NCBI RefSeq assembly: GCF_003334855.1
Contig: NZ_QOWE01000007.1
Location: 1 to 64,000, forward strand
Length of the DNA stretch: 64,000 nucleotides
Source: Larkinella punicea
GTDB taxonomy: Bacteria > Bacteroidota > Bacteroidia > Cytophagales > Spirosomataceae
Direction of reading: 5' to 3'
Positions 45,709 through 55,056 of this stretch are shown here, one piece after another. Both the position numbers and the translations under genes were made by a program. Under the pieces are notes generated by a model. It was not told the origin of the DNA. It ran no database searches and worked only from the letters and a program-made list of their open reading frames with translations. Each line of letters begins with the position of its first letter. The stretch's first letter is position 1.

Positions 45709-45740
45709 AGACAATACCGTAAGTTTTTGAGAGAATACCG
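45709..45740 (+). promoter_or_regulatory. Direct-repeat operator candidate before aldehyde dehydrogenase
   Basis: AGACAATACCG (45709-45719) and AGAGAATACCG (45730-45740) repeat at exactly 21 bp, two helical turns, as AraC-type half-sites do. A TTTG at 45726-45729 lies between them and could be the -33 element with a weak TACGATTT at 45753, consistent with an activator-dependent promoter. Confidence 0.5.
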
Positions 45741-45817
45741 AAAAAACTTTAGTACGATTTCGGCAAAATTTGTCACAATTCAAATTCCGAAAATCAGTTT
45801 AACATATTCTTTAATCC

Positions 45818-47356
45818 ATGGAAACCTTAGAAGCACCCGTGGCCACCCGCTCGGCTACCCAACTGGAACGACCTCAGTTCAAGAATCAGTATGAAAACTT
45901 CATTGGCGGCAAATGGGTCCCCCCCGTTGGCGGTGAATATTTTGAAAATAACTCTCCCATCGACGATAGCCTGATTTCGAGGATGCCCCGTTCAAAAGCC
46001 GCCGACGTGGAACTGGCGGTGGATGCGGCTCATAAAGCGTTTGCCACCTGGTCGCGCACGTCGGCCACCGAACGCAGCAACATCATGCTCAAAATCGCCG
46101 ACATCATTGAGAATAATCTCGAATTCCTGGCGCGCGTCGAAACCGTCGAAAACGGAAAAGCCGTCCGCGAAACGATGGCGGCCGATCTGCCGCTGGTGGT
46201 CGACCACTTCCGCTATTTTGCCGGCGTCATCCGGGCCGAAGAAGGATCGGTTTCGGAGCTGGATGCCGATACGGTTTCGATGATCATCAAGGAACCCATT
46301 GGCGTGGTGGCCCAAATCATTCCCTGGAACTTCCCGCTGCTGATGGCCACCTGGAAACTCGCACCCGCCCTGGCGGCCGGTTGCTGCGTGGTGTTGAAAC
46401 CCGCCGAACAAACACCGACCTCAATTCTGGTATTGATGGAACTGATCGAAAACGTTGTTCCTCCCGGCGTCATCAACATCATCAACGGTTTTGGTCCGGA
46501 AGCGGGCAAACCGCTGGCGCAATCGAAGCGGGTCGCGAAAGTGGCTTTTACGGGCGAAACCACCACGGGCCGTCTGATTATGCAGTATGCGTCGGAAAAC
46601 CTCATTCCGGTTACGATGGAACTGGGCGGCAAATCGCCGAACATTTTCCTGCCATCGATCATGGATGCCGATGATGCGTTCTTCGACAAGTGCATCGAAG
46701 GCGCGGTCATGTTTGCGCTTAACCAGGGCGAAATCTGTACCTGTCCGTCGCGTCTGCTGGTTCACGAAAGCGTTTTCGACGGTTTCATGGAGCGGGTGAT
46801 CGAACGCACCAAAGCCATCAAACTGGGGCATCCGCTCGATACCACCACGATGATGGGCGCGCAGGCGTCCAATGATCAGTACGAGAAAATTTTGTCGTAT
46901 ATCGACATTGGCAAGCAGGAAGGTGCCGAAATTCTGACCGGCGGTGGTCCGGCAAAGCTGAACAATGGCCTGGAAAACGGGTATTACATTGAGCCGACGA
47001 TTTTCCGGGGCAACAACAAAATGCGGATTTTCCAGGAAGAAATCTTCGGTCCGGTGGTTTCGGCCACGACCTACAAAACCGTCGATGAAGCCATCGAAAT
47101 GGCCAACGATACACTGTACGGTTTGGGAGCCGGCGTCTGGACCCGCGACGCGCATGAACTGTATCAGGTCCCGAGGGCCATTCAGGCCGGACGGGTGTGG
47201 GTGAACTGTTACCACAACTATCCGGCTCACGCTTCGTTTGGTGGTTACAAGAAGTCGGGCTTCGGTCGGGAAAACCACCTCTCGATGCTCAACCACTACC
47301 GCCAGTCGAAAAACCTGCTGATTTCGTATAGCAAGAATAAACTGGGATTCTTTTAA
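45818..47356 (+). CDS. NAD-dependent aldehyde dehydrogenase (ExaC/AcoD-like)
   Basis: Oxidises an aldehyde, probably acetaldehyde or another short one, to the acid. 512 residues of the ALDH superfamily: NAD-binding [20 protein letters not shown], general base Glu268 in [12 protein letters not shown] and nucleophile Cys307 in [11 protein letters not shown], where the second Cys (309) also fits the ExaC/AcoD group. Downstream DUF779, a constant companion of acetaldehyde dehydrogenases, supports this subgroup. Control is probably by the divergent AraC protein through the 21-bp direct repeat upstream. Confidence 0.93.
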   Translation: METLEAPVATRSATQLERPQFKNQYENFIGGKWVPPVGGEYFENNSPIDDSLISRMPRSKAADVELAVDAAHKAFATWSRTSATERSNIMLKIADIIENNLEFLARVETVENGKAVRETMAADLPLVVDHFRYFAGVIRAEEGSVSELDADTVSMIIKEPIGVVAQIIPWNFPLLMATWKLAPALAAGCCVVLKPAEQTPTSILVLMELIENVVPPGVINIINGFGPEAGKPLAQSKRVAKVAFTGETTTGRLIMQYASENLIPVTMELGGKSPNIFLPSIMDADDAFFDKCIEGAVMFALNQGEICTCPSRLLVHESVFDGFMERVIERTKAIKLGHPLDTTTMMGAQASNDQYEKILSYIDIGKQEGAEILTGGGPAKLNNGLENGYYIEPTIFRGNNKMRIFQEEIFGPVVSATTYKTVDEAIEMANDTLYGLGAGVWTRDAHELYQVPRAIQAGRVWVNCYHNYPAHASFGGYKKSGFGRENHLSMLNHYRQSKNLLISYSKNKLGFF

Positions 47357-47358
47357 TT

Positions 47359-47450
47359 TAATTTTGAATGATAGAATGAGTGAATGATAGAATGGGCAGT
47401 CAAGCTCATGGCTCTATTCACTCATTCTATCATTCACTCATTCAAAATTA
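47359..47450. repeat. Octad-built hairpin between ALDH and DUF779 genes
   Basis: Arms begin taattttgaatga (47359) and end tcattcaaaatta (47450), pairing about 27 bp with one 8-nt unit (gtgaatga) present only in the right arm as a bulge. The right arm stops 3 bp before the DUF779 ATG, so the hairpin probably buries its ribosome-binding region. Confidence 0.7.
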
Positions 47451-47453
47451 GGT

Positions 47454-47837
47454 ATGAAAATTTCCCGCGTTGAGATTACACCGGCTGCTGCTATCATCAT
47501 CGACAAACTACGCCGGGAGCATGGCGAATTGATGTTCCACCAGAGCGGAGGATGCTGTGATGGATCGTCGCCGATGTGTTTTGCCAAAGGCGATTTCCTG
47601 ATCGGCTCCTCCGATGTCTGGCTTGGCGAGGTTCATGGCTGTGACTTTTTTATGTCGGAAGACCAGTTCGAATACTGGAAACATACCCAACTGACCATCG
47701 ACGTAACACCCGGCCGGGGGGCCAGTTTTTCACTGGAAATTCCGCTTGGCATCCGGTTTTTCATTCGGTCCCGGCTTTTCGAGCTGGACGAACTCGATCA
47801 GTTGACGCCCATTCACGTAGGGCCACTTGAAGTTTGA
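47454..47837 (+). CDS. DUF779 protein, aldehyde dehydrogenase partner
   Basis: 127 residues with the conserved cysteine-rich segment HQSGGCCDGSSPMCFAKGDF (near residues 28-48), which looks able to bind a metal, and a second part containing GEVHGCDFFMSEDQFEYW. DUF779 genes are typically found next to acetaldehyde dehydrogenases, as here, but the protein's function is unknown. The last 30 residues are unusual, with an Arg/Leu/Glu-rich tail. Its start sits directly behind a long hairpin. Confidence 0.88.
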   Translation: MKISRVEITPAAAIIIDKLRREHGELMFHQSGGCCDGSSPMCFAKGDFLIGSSDVWLGEVHGCDFFMSEDQFEYWKHTQLTIDVTPGRGASFSLEIPLGIRFFIRSRLFELDELDQLTPIHVGPLEV

Positions 47838-47934
47838 GCGTTATAATTATCCGACAGGAAGCAGATCAAATTACCCCTTTTGCCTCTTATCTCTTAATTT
47901 TTCCTAAATCTCCCTCCTCTATCCAACAGAATGA

Positions 47935-47964
47935 GTTGGTGTTCGGGCAAAATCCGTATTTTTG
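47935..47964 (+). promoter_or_regulatory. Putative promoter of ftsX operon
   Basis: TTG at 47936-47938, 18 bp, then TATTTTTG at 47957-47964, a perfect TAnnTTTG. The ftsX ATG is 48 bp downstream, and the operon of five genes follows. Confidence 0.55.
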
Positions 47965-48011
47965 TAACCGACGTCGGCATGGCAGGATGACACTGCCCGA
48001 CGGAGTTTTCT

Positions 48012-48890
48012 ATGGCTTCAAAAAAGAAAGTGGGTGCGTATCCGAGCGGGATGATTCTTTTCAGCCTGACTTCGGCCTTGTTTTTGATCGGTTTTTGCGG
48101 AATGCTGGTGCTTCAGTCCAAGAAATTGGTCCGGTATATTCGTGAAAACAACGAAGTACGGGTGTTTCTGGACAAGGATCTGGATGCTGCCAAACTCGAA
48201 AAGCTCCACGCTGAAATCGTAAAAAAACCGTATGTTCTTTTCAACGGCACATCACCCCAGATTACGTTCGTCAGCAAAGACGTGGCGGCCAAGGAGTTTA
48301 TGGCCGATACCAAAGAGAATTTTACCAATTTCCTGAACGAGAACCCGCTACGCGACAGTTACCGCATCAAATTGCAGGAGGATTATTTTGAAGAAGTCAG
48401 GCTTCAGGAAGTAAAAGACGATCTGGAAAGCGTCAATGGTGTTTTTGAAGTCATTTACCAGGAAAATATCGTCGACGAAATCAACAAAAACATCACCAAA
48501 ATCTACATCATCATGTCGGTTTTTGCGGTGATCATGCTGGTGATCATCGTCGTGCTGATGAACAATACGATCCGGCTGGCCTTGTATTCCCAGCGGTTGC
48601 TCATCCGGAGCATGCAGCTCGTCGGCGCAACCAACGGGTTTATTCAGCTTCCGTTTCTTCGGCGCGGCATGACGCAGGGCCTCATGAGTGGCATCGTTGC
48701 CGCTGCACTTCTGTTCATTTTATTACAGGTAGCCCTCCGCAACATCGATGGTCTGGCGACTTTACAGGAACCCGAAAAAATTGCTATTTTGCTCGGTGCC
48801 GTCGTTGTGCTGGGTGTCATCATCGGTTTAATCAGCACCTTCCAGGCGGTTCACCGGTATTTGAGCTTATCGCTGGACGATTTGTATTAA
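48012..48890 (+). CDS. ftsX: Cell division protein FtsX
   Basis: The permease-like partner of FtsE, controlling cell-wall hydrolysis at the division site. 292 residues with the FtsX topology: one N-terminal membrane segment (about 16-35), an extracytoplasmic domain (about 40-170, VRVFLDKDLDAAKLEKL), then three segments (about 172-195, 222-243, 258-280) with the FtsX/MacB core RSMQLVGATNGFIQLPFLRRG. No ftsE is adjacent, which is usual in this phylum. First gene of a five-gene run. Confidence 0.92.
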   Translation: MASKKKVGAYPSGMILFSLTSALFLIGFCGMLVLQSKKLVRYIRENNEVRVFLDKDLDAAKLEKLHAEIVKKPYVLFNGTSPQITFVSKDVAAKEFMADTKENFTNFLNENPLRDSYRIKLQEDYFEEVRLQEVKDDLESVNGVFEVIYQENIVDEINKNITKIYIIMSVFAVIMLVIIVVLMNNTIRLALYSQRLLIRSMQLVGATNGFIQLPFLRRGMTQGLMSGIVAAALLFILLQVALRNIDGLATLQEPEKIAILLGAVVVLGVIIGLISTFQAVHRYLSLSLDDLY

Positions 48891-48950
48891 CCCGTTGGGT
48901 GGTATCCTTAAAATCATTGTTAACCATCTAACCATCAACCATTTAATACT

Positions 48951-49154
48951 ATGAGTAAACTTCCCTTCGGACGCGCCAACTACACCCTGATGGTGATCGG
49001 CGTGGTAATCATTCTCCTGGGCTTCATCGTGATGAGCATGGATACGGAAGAATTTGGCTTTGGAGCCCTGGGGCTTACCATTGGCCCGCTGATTGTCATG
49101 GGTGGTTTTATTCTTGAATTTTTTGCCATTTTGCGCCGACCAACGAATCAATGA
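48951..49154 (+). CDS. DUF3098 small membrane protein
   Basis: 67 residues with two membrane helices (about 12-29 and 40-60), starting [19 protein letters not shown]. This small family sits between ftsX and uppP in many Bacteroidota; its role is unknown, probably in the envelope. Its stop overlaps the uppP start (ATGA at 49151-49154). Confidence 0.85.
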   Translation: MSKLPFGRANYTLMVIGVVIILLGFIVMSMDTEEFGFGALGLTIGPLIVMGGFILEFFAILRRPTNQ

Positions 49155-49930
49155 GTTTCCTCCACGCGATTATTCTTGCCATTATTGAAGGGTTGACCGA
49201 GTTTTTGCCGGTTTCTTCCACGGGCCACATGATTATTTATTCGTCCCTGGTCGGCATCAGCAAGTCGGAATTTACCAAGCTTTATACCGTCAACATTCAG
49301 TTCGGCTGCATCATTTCGGTGCTGGTGCTCTACCGGCGCCGGTTTTTGCAAACAACCGATTTCTATTTCAAACTTCTCGTGGCCTTTCTGCCGGCCGCTG
49401 TCATCGGTTTTCTGCTGAATGATTTCATCGATTCGCTGCTGGAAAATGTCACTGTCGTTGCCATTACGCTTTTGCTGGGCGGTATTCTACTGGTGTACAT
49501 CGACCGCATCTTCAAGCAGTTTCCGCGCGATTACGACGTCACGTTTCCTGAAGCCCTCAAAATCGGCTTTTTTCAGTGTATCGCCATGATTCCGGGCGTT
49601 TCCCGTTCAGCCGCCACCATCATTGGCGGGATGACCCAGGGACTTACGCGGAAACAGGCCGCCGAATTTTCGTTCTTCCTGGCCGTTCCGACCATGGCGG
49701 CTGCTACGGGCTACAAACTGTTGAAAACCTACAAAACCATCCAGTCCGACGATATTCAGATTCTGTTGCTCGGTAACGTCGTTGCGTTCATCGTGGGTCT
49801 GCTCGCCATTCGGAGCTTTGTCGGATTTCTGACTAAATACGGTTTCAAAGTATTCGGGTATTACCGCATTGCGCTCGGCTTGTTGTTGCTCGGTTTGATG
49901 GCGGCTGGCGTAAAACTGGATGTTGTCTAA
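49151..49930 (+). CDS. uppP: Undecaprenyl-diphosphatase UppP (BacA)
   Basis: Dephosphorylates undecaprenyl pyrophosphate to recycle the lipid carrier for peptidoglycan and polysaccharides. 259 residues, eight predicted membrane segments, with both signature regions: [16 protein letters not shown] (near residue 14) and [18 protein letters not shown] (near 150), whose Glu, Ser and Arg residues form the active site. Translationally coupled to the DUF3098 gene before it, and 4 bp before truB. Confidence 0.96.
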   Translation: MSFLHAIILAIIEGLTEFLPVSSTGHMIIYSSLVGISKSEFTKLYTVNIQFGCIISVLVLYRRRFLQTTDFYFKLLVAFLPAAVIGFLLNDFIDSLLENVTVVAITLLLGGILLVYIDRIFKQFPRDYDVTFPEALKIGFFQCIAMIPGVSRSAATIIGGMTQGLTRKQAAEFSFFLAVPTMAAATGYKLLKTYKTIQSDDIQILLLGNVVAFIVGLLAIRSFVGFLTKYGFKVFGYYRIALGLLLLGLMAAGVKLDVV

Positions 49931-49934
49931 ATCC

Positions 49935-50633
49935 ATGCAACAACCCGACGAAGGCCGACTGATTCTCATCGATAAACCGCTGACCTGGACGTCGTTCGAT
50001 GTCGTCAAGAAGCTCAAATTTGCGGGAAAGTTCAAGAAAATCGGTCATGCCGGAACGCTCGATCCGCTGGCAACGGGTCTGCTAATTCTCTGCACCGGCA
50101 AAATGACCAAGCAGATCGATAGTTACCAGGCGCAGGAAAAAGAATACACCGGAACGCTGGTGTTGGGCAAAACCACGCCCTCCGTCGATCTGGAAACGGA
50201 TTTCGATGCCGAATTTGATGTTTCCGGAATCACACCCGAAGCCATTCAAACCGCCGTTCAGCAACTCACCGGTGTCATCGACCAGATTCCCCCCATTTAT
50301 TCCGCCGTTCGGGTCAATGGCGAACGGCTTTACGAAAAAGCCCGACGGGGTGAAACCGCCGATCAGGTGGAGGGCGGGATCAAATCCCGAACGGTGACGA
50401 TTTCAGCCTTTGAAGTCGATACCGAACGGTTTCCAGAAATTGATTTTCGGATTATTTGCTCAAAAGGGACCTACATCCGTAGCTTAGTACGCGATTTGGG
50501 ATTGTTTTTGCAAAATGGTGCGTATTTAAAGGCCCTCCGCCGAACTCGGATTGGTGCGTTTCGGATTGAAGAAGCGGACACCGTCGACGGATTTATCAGC
50601 AAAAACCGCCCGGCTGAGCCATTACATTCATGA
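49935..50633 (+). CDS. truB: tRNA pseudouridine(55) synthase TruB
   Basis: Makes pseudouridine-55 in the T loop of tRNAs. 232 residues with KPLTWTSFDVVKKLK and the catalytic Asp in GHAGTLDPLATGLLI (near residue 43), plus the KSRTVTISAF and SKGTYIRSLVRDLG motifs. The start at 49935 follows the uppP stop by 4 bp; an ATG at 49920 overlaps uppP and would add five residues. It is shorter than E. coli TruB because it lacks most of the PUA tail, as is common. It ends in an ATGA overlap with ribF. Confidence 0.95.
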   Translation: MQQPDEGRLILIDKPLTWTSFDVVKKLKFAGKFKKIGHAGTLDPLATGLLILCTGKMTKQIDSYQAQEKEYTGTLVLGKTTPSVDLETDFDAEFDVSGITPEAIQTAVQQLTGVIDQIPPIYSAVRVNGERLYEKARRGETADQVEGGIKSRTVTISAFEVDTERFPEIDFRIICSKGTYIRSLVRDLGLFLQNGAYLKALRRTRIGAFRIEEADTVDGFISKNRPAEPLHS

Positions 50634-51562
50634 AGATTTACCACGGAACTGATACTTTTCAACCCATCCCCCACGCCGTTGTCACCAGCGGCACCTTCGA
50701 TGGGGTTCATTTAGGTCACCAGAAAATTTTGACCAGGCTCACCGAAATCGCCCGTCGCGACGAAGGCGGTGAAACCGTGGTGCTGACGTTCTGGCCGCAC
50801 CCGCGCACGGTGGTTTCCAACGACAGCCAGGGCTTGAAACTGCTTTCGACGCTGGAAGAAAAAACCGAGTTGCTGGCGGCTGCGGGCGTCGATAATCTGG
50901 TCGTCATTCCCTTCACCCGTTCGTTCTCCGAGCTATCCTCAGCGGAATTTATCGAACAGATTCTGGTGGATAAAATCGGAACGAAAAAACTGGTCATCGG
51001 CTACGATCACCATTTTGGGCGGAACCGGGAAGGCAGCTTCGAGTATTTGCAACAACACGCCCATCATTACGGTTTTGAGATTGAAGAAATCCCACGGCAG
51101 GATGTGGAAGATGTGGGGGTTAGCTCCTCCAAAATCCGGGCGGCACTGCTGGAAGGTGATCTGAAAACCGCTACCAAGTTTCTGGGGCGTCCCTACAGCC
51201 TGAGCGGAACCATCGTCAAAGGGCAGCAACTGGGCCGCACCATCGGCTACCCGACAGCCAACATCCAGGTCGATGATCCGAGCAAGCTGGTACCGGCCAA
51301 TGGTATTTATGCCGCCGAAGTGATTTACAAGGGCGTGAAGCTGGGCGGAGCCATGAGCATCGGCACCCGGCCCACCGTCGGCGGAACGCACCGCACGATT
51401 GAAGTGTATATTTTTGATTTCAACCAGGAGATTTACGGCGAACACCTGACCGTCCGGTTTATCGAATACCTGCGCCCCGAATTGAAGTTCGAAGGATTAG
51501 CTGCTTTGGTGGACCAGATGCAACTGGACGTGGAACAGACGCGAGAGATTTTAGGAATGTAA
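50630..51562 (+). CDS. ribF: Bifunctional riboflavin kinase / FMN adenylyltransferase
   Basis: Converts riboflavin to FMN and then FAD. 310 residues: N-terminal nucleotidyltransferase domain (about 1-180) with GTFDGVHLGHQ near residue 21 and VSSSKIRAAL, and C-terminal flavokinase domain (about 185-308) with RTIGYPTANI and the GTRPTVGGTHRTIEVYIFDF segment. The start overlaps the truB stop. It closes the ftsX operon and is followed by a 24-bp-arm hairpin. Confidence 0.96.
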   Translation: MKIYHGTDTFQPIPHAVVTSGTFDGVHLGHQKILTRLTEIARRDEGGETVVLTFWPHPRTVVSNDSQGLKLLSTLEEKTELLAAAGVDNLVVIPFTRSFSELSSAEFIEQILVDKIGTKKLVIGYDHHFGRNREGSFEYLQQHAHHYGFEIEEIPRQDVEDVGVSSSKIRAALLEGDLKTATKFLGRPYSLSGTIVKGQQLGRTIGYPTANIQVDDPSKLVPANGIYAAEVIYKGVKLGGAMSIGTRPTVGGTHRTIEVYIFDFNQEIYGEHLTVRFIEYLRPELKFEGLAALVDQMQLDVEQTREILGM

Positions 51563-51579
51563 GGTAATTTCAAATAATA

Positions 51580-51644
51580 AATGATGAATGCTAAATGTAA
51601 AAGTGCCTGATAATGAGAAACTTTTACATTTAGCATTCATCATT
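51580..51644. terminator. Long hairpin between convergent ribF and pheA
   Basis: Perfect 24-bp arms (51580-51603 and 51621-51644) with a 17-nt loop. Weaker pairing continues outwards to about 51565-51659. The stretch cattcatcattttacattt (51634-51652) is identical to 62199-62217 in another element. Probably a bidirectional terminator. Confidence 0.7.
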
Positions 51645-51666
51645 TTACATTTAAAATTATCTTTTC

Positions 51667-52743
51667 TCACCCCAGCGACCGCACATAACTCCCCAGCCAT
51701 TTGACATCCGCGCCGTGGTGTTCCAGAATTTCATGAACACCGGGGTCGCTGGCGTGGCCTTCAAACTCGATCAGAAACCAGTATTTAAACGTGGCTCCTT
51801 CCCGCAGTGGGCGGCTTTCAATTTTGGTCAGGTTGATGCTGCGGGCGTCGAACTCCTGCAGAAACTGCGCCAGCACCCCCGGTTTGTTCGTGTTCGGCAG
51901 GCGGGCGACAATCGTGGTTTTGTCGTGACCACTCCTCTGGTTTTCAAAATCCTTCGCCAACACCAAAAACCGGGTTCGGTTCAAGTCCGTGTCTTCGATG
52001 TTGTCGAACAAAACCGGTACACCGAACAGCTTGGACGCGATGTTGGAGCAAATGGCGGCCGACCGGGGTTGCTGGGCTGCCATCTTGGCCGCTTTGGAGG
52101 TCGACTCAACCGGAATCAGCTCGGCGGGCAAACCCTCGAAATAATCCCGTAAAAACTTGCTGCACTGACCAAACGCAATATCCTTGGAGTAAATGTGCGT
52201 GATTTCGCTCAGCACATCGGTTTGGGTGGCAAACGTAAAATGAATCGGAATCTGGGCTTCGGCGGCAATCAGGAGGTCTTTTTCGAAGAGTAAATCAATC
52301 GTCTCATTGACAACGCCTTCCTGGTTATTTTCGATGGGCACCACGCCAAACCGGCTGCGGCCCGTTTCAACACTTTCGAACACCGACCGGATGGTGGGCA
52401 GGGCAATGTAATCGCTCATGGCGCCAAACCGGCTTTCGGCGGCCTGGTGCGTGAAGCTCCCTTCTGGTCCGAGGTAGGCCACTCGCTCCGGCATTTCCAG
52501 ATTCCGCGAAACCGCAAAAATTTCCAGGTAAATGGCGTCGATAGCCGCCGGGGTCATCAAGCCCTTGTTCAGTTCGTGCAGCCGATCCAGAATCTGCTTC
52601 TCCCGCTCGGGGCGGTAAATGACGGATTTATTCGATTTCTTTAATTCGCCAACCTGCCGCACCACTTCCATGCGCTGGTTCAACAAATGCAACAATTGAT
52701 CGTCGATGGAATCGATCTGTGTACGGAGGGATTCGAGGGTCAC
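51667..52743 (-). CDS. pheA: Bifunctional chorismate mutase / prephenate dehydratase
   Basis: Phenylalanine synthesis: chorismate to prephenate to phenylpyruvate. 358 residues with an N-terminal AroQ chorismate mutase (about 1-85; IDSIDDQLLHLLNQRMEVVR), a prephenate dehydratase domain (about 90-270; YLGPEGSFTHQAA and the catalytic Thr in DTDLNRTRFLVL) and a C-terminal ACT domain (about 280-355; GVLAQFLQEF, KIESRPLREG), which usually binds phenylalanine for feedback inhibition. Standard length. Transcribed in the same direction as parE, with a 100-bp hairpin region between. Confidence 0.96.
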   Translation of the reverse strand: MTLESLRTQIDSIDDQLLHLLNQRMEVVRQVGELKKSNKSVIYRPEREKQILDRLHELNKGLMTPAAIDAIYLEIFAVSRNLEMPERVAYLGPEGSFTHQAAESRFGAMSDYIALPTIRSVFESVETGRSRFGVVPIENNQEGVVNETIDLLFEKDLLIAAEAQIPIHFTFATQTDVLSEITHIYSKDIAFGQCSKFLRDYFEGLPAELIPVESTSKAAKMAAQQPRSAAICSNIASKLFGVPVLFDNIEDTDLNRTRFLVLAKDFENQRSGHDKTTIVARLPNTNKPGVLAQFLQEFDARSINLTKIESRPLREGATFKYWFLIEFEGHASDPGVHEILEHHGADVKWLGSYVRSLG

Positions 52744-52758
52744 TTTTAAAAAAGTTAT

Positions 52759-52823
52759 GAGTGAAGAGTTATGAGTGAAGAGTTGGCTGACGCATGAAAC
52801 TCTTCACTCATAACTCTTCACTC
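52759..52823. terminator. Heptad-built hairpin between parE and pheA
   Basis: Perfect 26-bp arms (52759-52784 and 52798-52823) with a 13-nt loop, made of gagtgaa/gagttat heptads. Bases 52779-52794 (agagttggctgacgca) are identical to 5955-5970. It lies 22 bp from the parE stop and 16 bp from the pheA start, so it can end parE transcripts and shape the pheA leader. Confidence 0.7.
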
Positions 52824-52844
52824 TTAATTCCTAACTCATATAAC

Positions 52845-54737
52845 TTATTCCAATACCAGCGCAACTTCCTCCATATCTTTCTCGATGCGGAGGTTGTCGA
52901 TGATGAAACGCTGGCGATCCGGGGTGTTTTTACCCATGTAATAGCTGAGCAACTTCGGAACGGACGTTTCTTTCTCCATAATCACCGGTTCCAGGCGCAT
53001 GTTATCGCCAATGAACAGGCCAAATTCTTCCGGGGAAATTTCTCCCAATCCTTTAAAGCGTGTAATCTCAACTTTTTTACCGCCTTTGGTCAATTTATCG
53101 GTGGCCTGCTGCTTTTCCGTTTCCGAATAACAGTAATGGGTTTCCTTGTGGTTTTTCGGATTCCGAACGCGGAACAACGGCGTTTCCAGGATGTAAAGGT
53201 GGCCATTTCGAACCAAATCCGGAAAAAATTGCAGGAAAAAAGTCATCAGCAGCAACCGGATGTGCATGCCATCGACGTCGGCATCGGTCGCCACCACGAT
53301 GCGGTTGTAGCGCAGCGTATCCAGTCCGTCCTCAATATCGAGGGCGTGTTGCAGCAAATTGAACTCTTCGTTTTCATACACCACCTTCTTGGTCAGCCCG
53401 AAGCAGTTCAGCGGTTTTCCGCGCAGACTAAACACCGCCTGGTTCTGCACATTCCGCGATTTGGTGATGGAACCGCTGGCCGAATCCCCTTCCGTGATGA
53501 ACAGCGTGGTGTTATAACGATCATCTGATTTGACGTCGGGCAGGTGGTTCCGGCAGTCGCGCAGTTTTTTGTTGTGCAGGTTGGCTTTCTTCGCCCGGTC
53601 GTTCGCCAGTTTTTTAATCCCGGCCAGTTCTTTCCGTTCCCGCTCCGACTGCTCGATCCGTTTTTTGAGGGCTTCCCGCGTTTCGGTGTTCATGTGCAGG
53701 AAATCATCAAGTTGGTTTTTCACAAAATCGATAACAAACGAACGCACCGTCGTGCTGTTGGAGTCGGGGGCCATGTTGATGGAGCCCAGTTTGGTTTTGG
53801 TCTGTGACTCAAACACCGGTTCCTGCACCCGCACACTGATGGCTGAAATGATCGAGGCCCGAATATCGGCCGCGTCGTATTCCTTTTTGAAGTATTCGCG
53901 GATGGTTTTGACGAAAGCTTCGCGCAAAGCCGCCAGGTGGGTTCCGCCCTGGGTCGTATACTGACCGTTGACGAACGAATAATATTCTTCACCATACTGG
54001 TTGCCGTGCGTCAAGGCAATCTCAATGTCGGAGCCCTTCAGGTGAATGATGGGATACCGCAGGGCATCTTCGTCGGTTTTATTCCGCAACAAATCAAGCA
54101 ACCCGTTTTGCGAAATAAATTTTTGCCCGTTGAAACTGATCGTTAGCCCGGCGTTCAGGTAACAATAGTTCCAGATCATGTTCTCCAGAAACTGCGGGAT
54201 GTAATGGAAGTTTTTGAAAACCGTGTTGTCCGGTTCGAAAACAACCAGGGTTCCGTTGCGCTGGTTGGTGGAATCTTCGCCCTGCCGAACCAGGATGCCG
54301 CGTTCGAATTCGGCCCAGACGGTTTTTCCTTCCCGGTACGACTGCACCCGGAACAGGGTGGACAAGGCATTGACGGCTTTGGTACCAACGCCGTTCAGAC
54401 CCACCGATTTCTGGAATGCGCCCGAATCGTATTTCCCGCCGGTGTTTATTTTGGATACCACATCGACTACTTTTCCGAGCGGAATTCCCCGGCCATAATC
54501 CCGTACTTCAACGCGGTGGTCGGTCACTTTAATGTCGATGAGCTTGCCATTGCCCATCACGTGTTCATCGATACAGTTGTCTACTACTTCCTTGATCAAT
54601 ACATAGATTCCGTCATCCGCGGCTGACCCATCGCCCAACTTCCCGATGTACATTCCGGGCCGAAGCCGGATGTGTTCCCGCCAGTCGAGCGACCGGATGC
54701 TGTCTTCTGTGTACTGAACCTGATTACTATCTGCCAT
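52845..54737 (-). CDS. parE: DNA topoisomerase IV subunit B
   Basis: The ATPase subunit of the type IIA topoisomerase that decatenates chromosomes; ParC is not in the window. 630 residues: GHKL ATPase with [23 protein letters not shown] and [14 protein letters not shown], a transducer domain, and a TOPRIM domain with [21 protein letters not shown] and [13 protein letters not shown]. The size and the short C-terminal part distinguish it from GyrB, although the two are close paralogues. ATG at 54737. Confidence 0.92.
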   Translation of the reverse strand: MADSNQVQYTEDSIRSLDWREHIRLRPGMYIGKLGDGSAADDGIYVLIKEVVDNCIDEHVMGNGKLIDIKVTDHRVEVRDYGRGIPLGKVVDVVSKINTGGKYDSGAFQKSVGLNGVGTKAVNALSTLFRVQSYREGKTVWAEFERGILVRQGEDSTNQRNGTLVVFEPDNTVFKNFHYIPQFLENMIWNYCYLNAGLTISFNGQKFISQNGLLDLLRNKTDEDALRYPIIHLKGSDIEIALTHGNQYGEEYYSFVNGQYTTQGGTHLAALREAFVKTIREYFKKEYDAADIRASIISAISVRVQEPVFESQTKTKLGSINMAPDSNSTTVRSFVIDFVKNQLDDFLHMNTETREALKKRIEQSERERKELAGIKKLANDRAKKANLHNKKLRDCRNHLPDVKSDDRYNTTLFITEGDSASGSITKSRNVQNQAVFSLRGKPLNCFGLTKKVVYENEEFNLLQHALDIEDGLDTLRYNRIVVATDADVDGMHIRLLLMTFFLQFFPDLVRNGHLYILETPLFRVRNPKNHKETHYCYSETEKQQATDKLTKGGKKVEITRFKGLGEISPEEFGLFIGDNMRLEPVIMEKETSVPKLLSYYMGKNTPDRQRFIIDNLRIEKDMEEVALVLE

Positions 54738-55056
54738 ATGACTATTAAACTGGTTTTACGTCAGAAAACACCCCAAAAACCGCATTTTAACGCATTCATC
54801 AGCGGTCGGCAGTTTATCGGGTGTTCGCAAAATATGAAATTTTGACCTTTAAAAAGAAAATGTTTAAAAAGTAGTAAAAGTTCGTTTACTTTGTAGCGCA
54901 AAGTGCGTCAAAAACCGTCAATGCACGATTTACTACTGATAGCAAACCAAAGCAAATGAGATTGAGCGCCGGAAACCGGTCGTATACTTTCTTAAAAATA
55001 TGCAAAAATATCCACATTTCCATTGTTTTAGCTCAAATTTTTCCGCCTACTCTTCG
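54738..55056. other. Intergenic region before polysaccharide locus
   Basis: 319 bp with no supported gene. It contains the perfect inverted repeat ACTTTG-tagcg-CAAAGT (54888-54904) and the direct repeat tttaaaaag (about 54848 and 54863). The inverted repeat overlaps a possible -7 element (TTTACTTTG), so it may be an operator for the divergent parE or the export genes. Confidence 0.4.
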
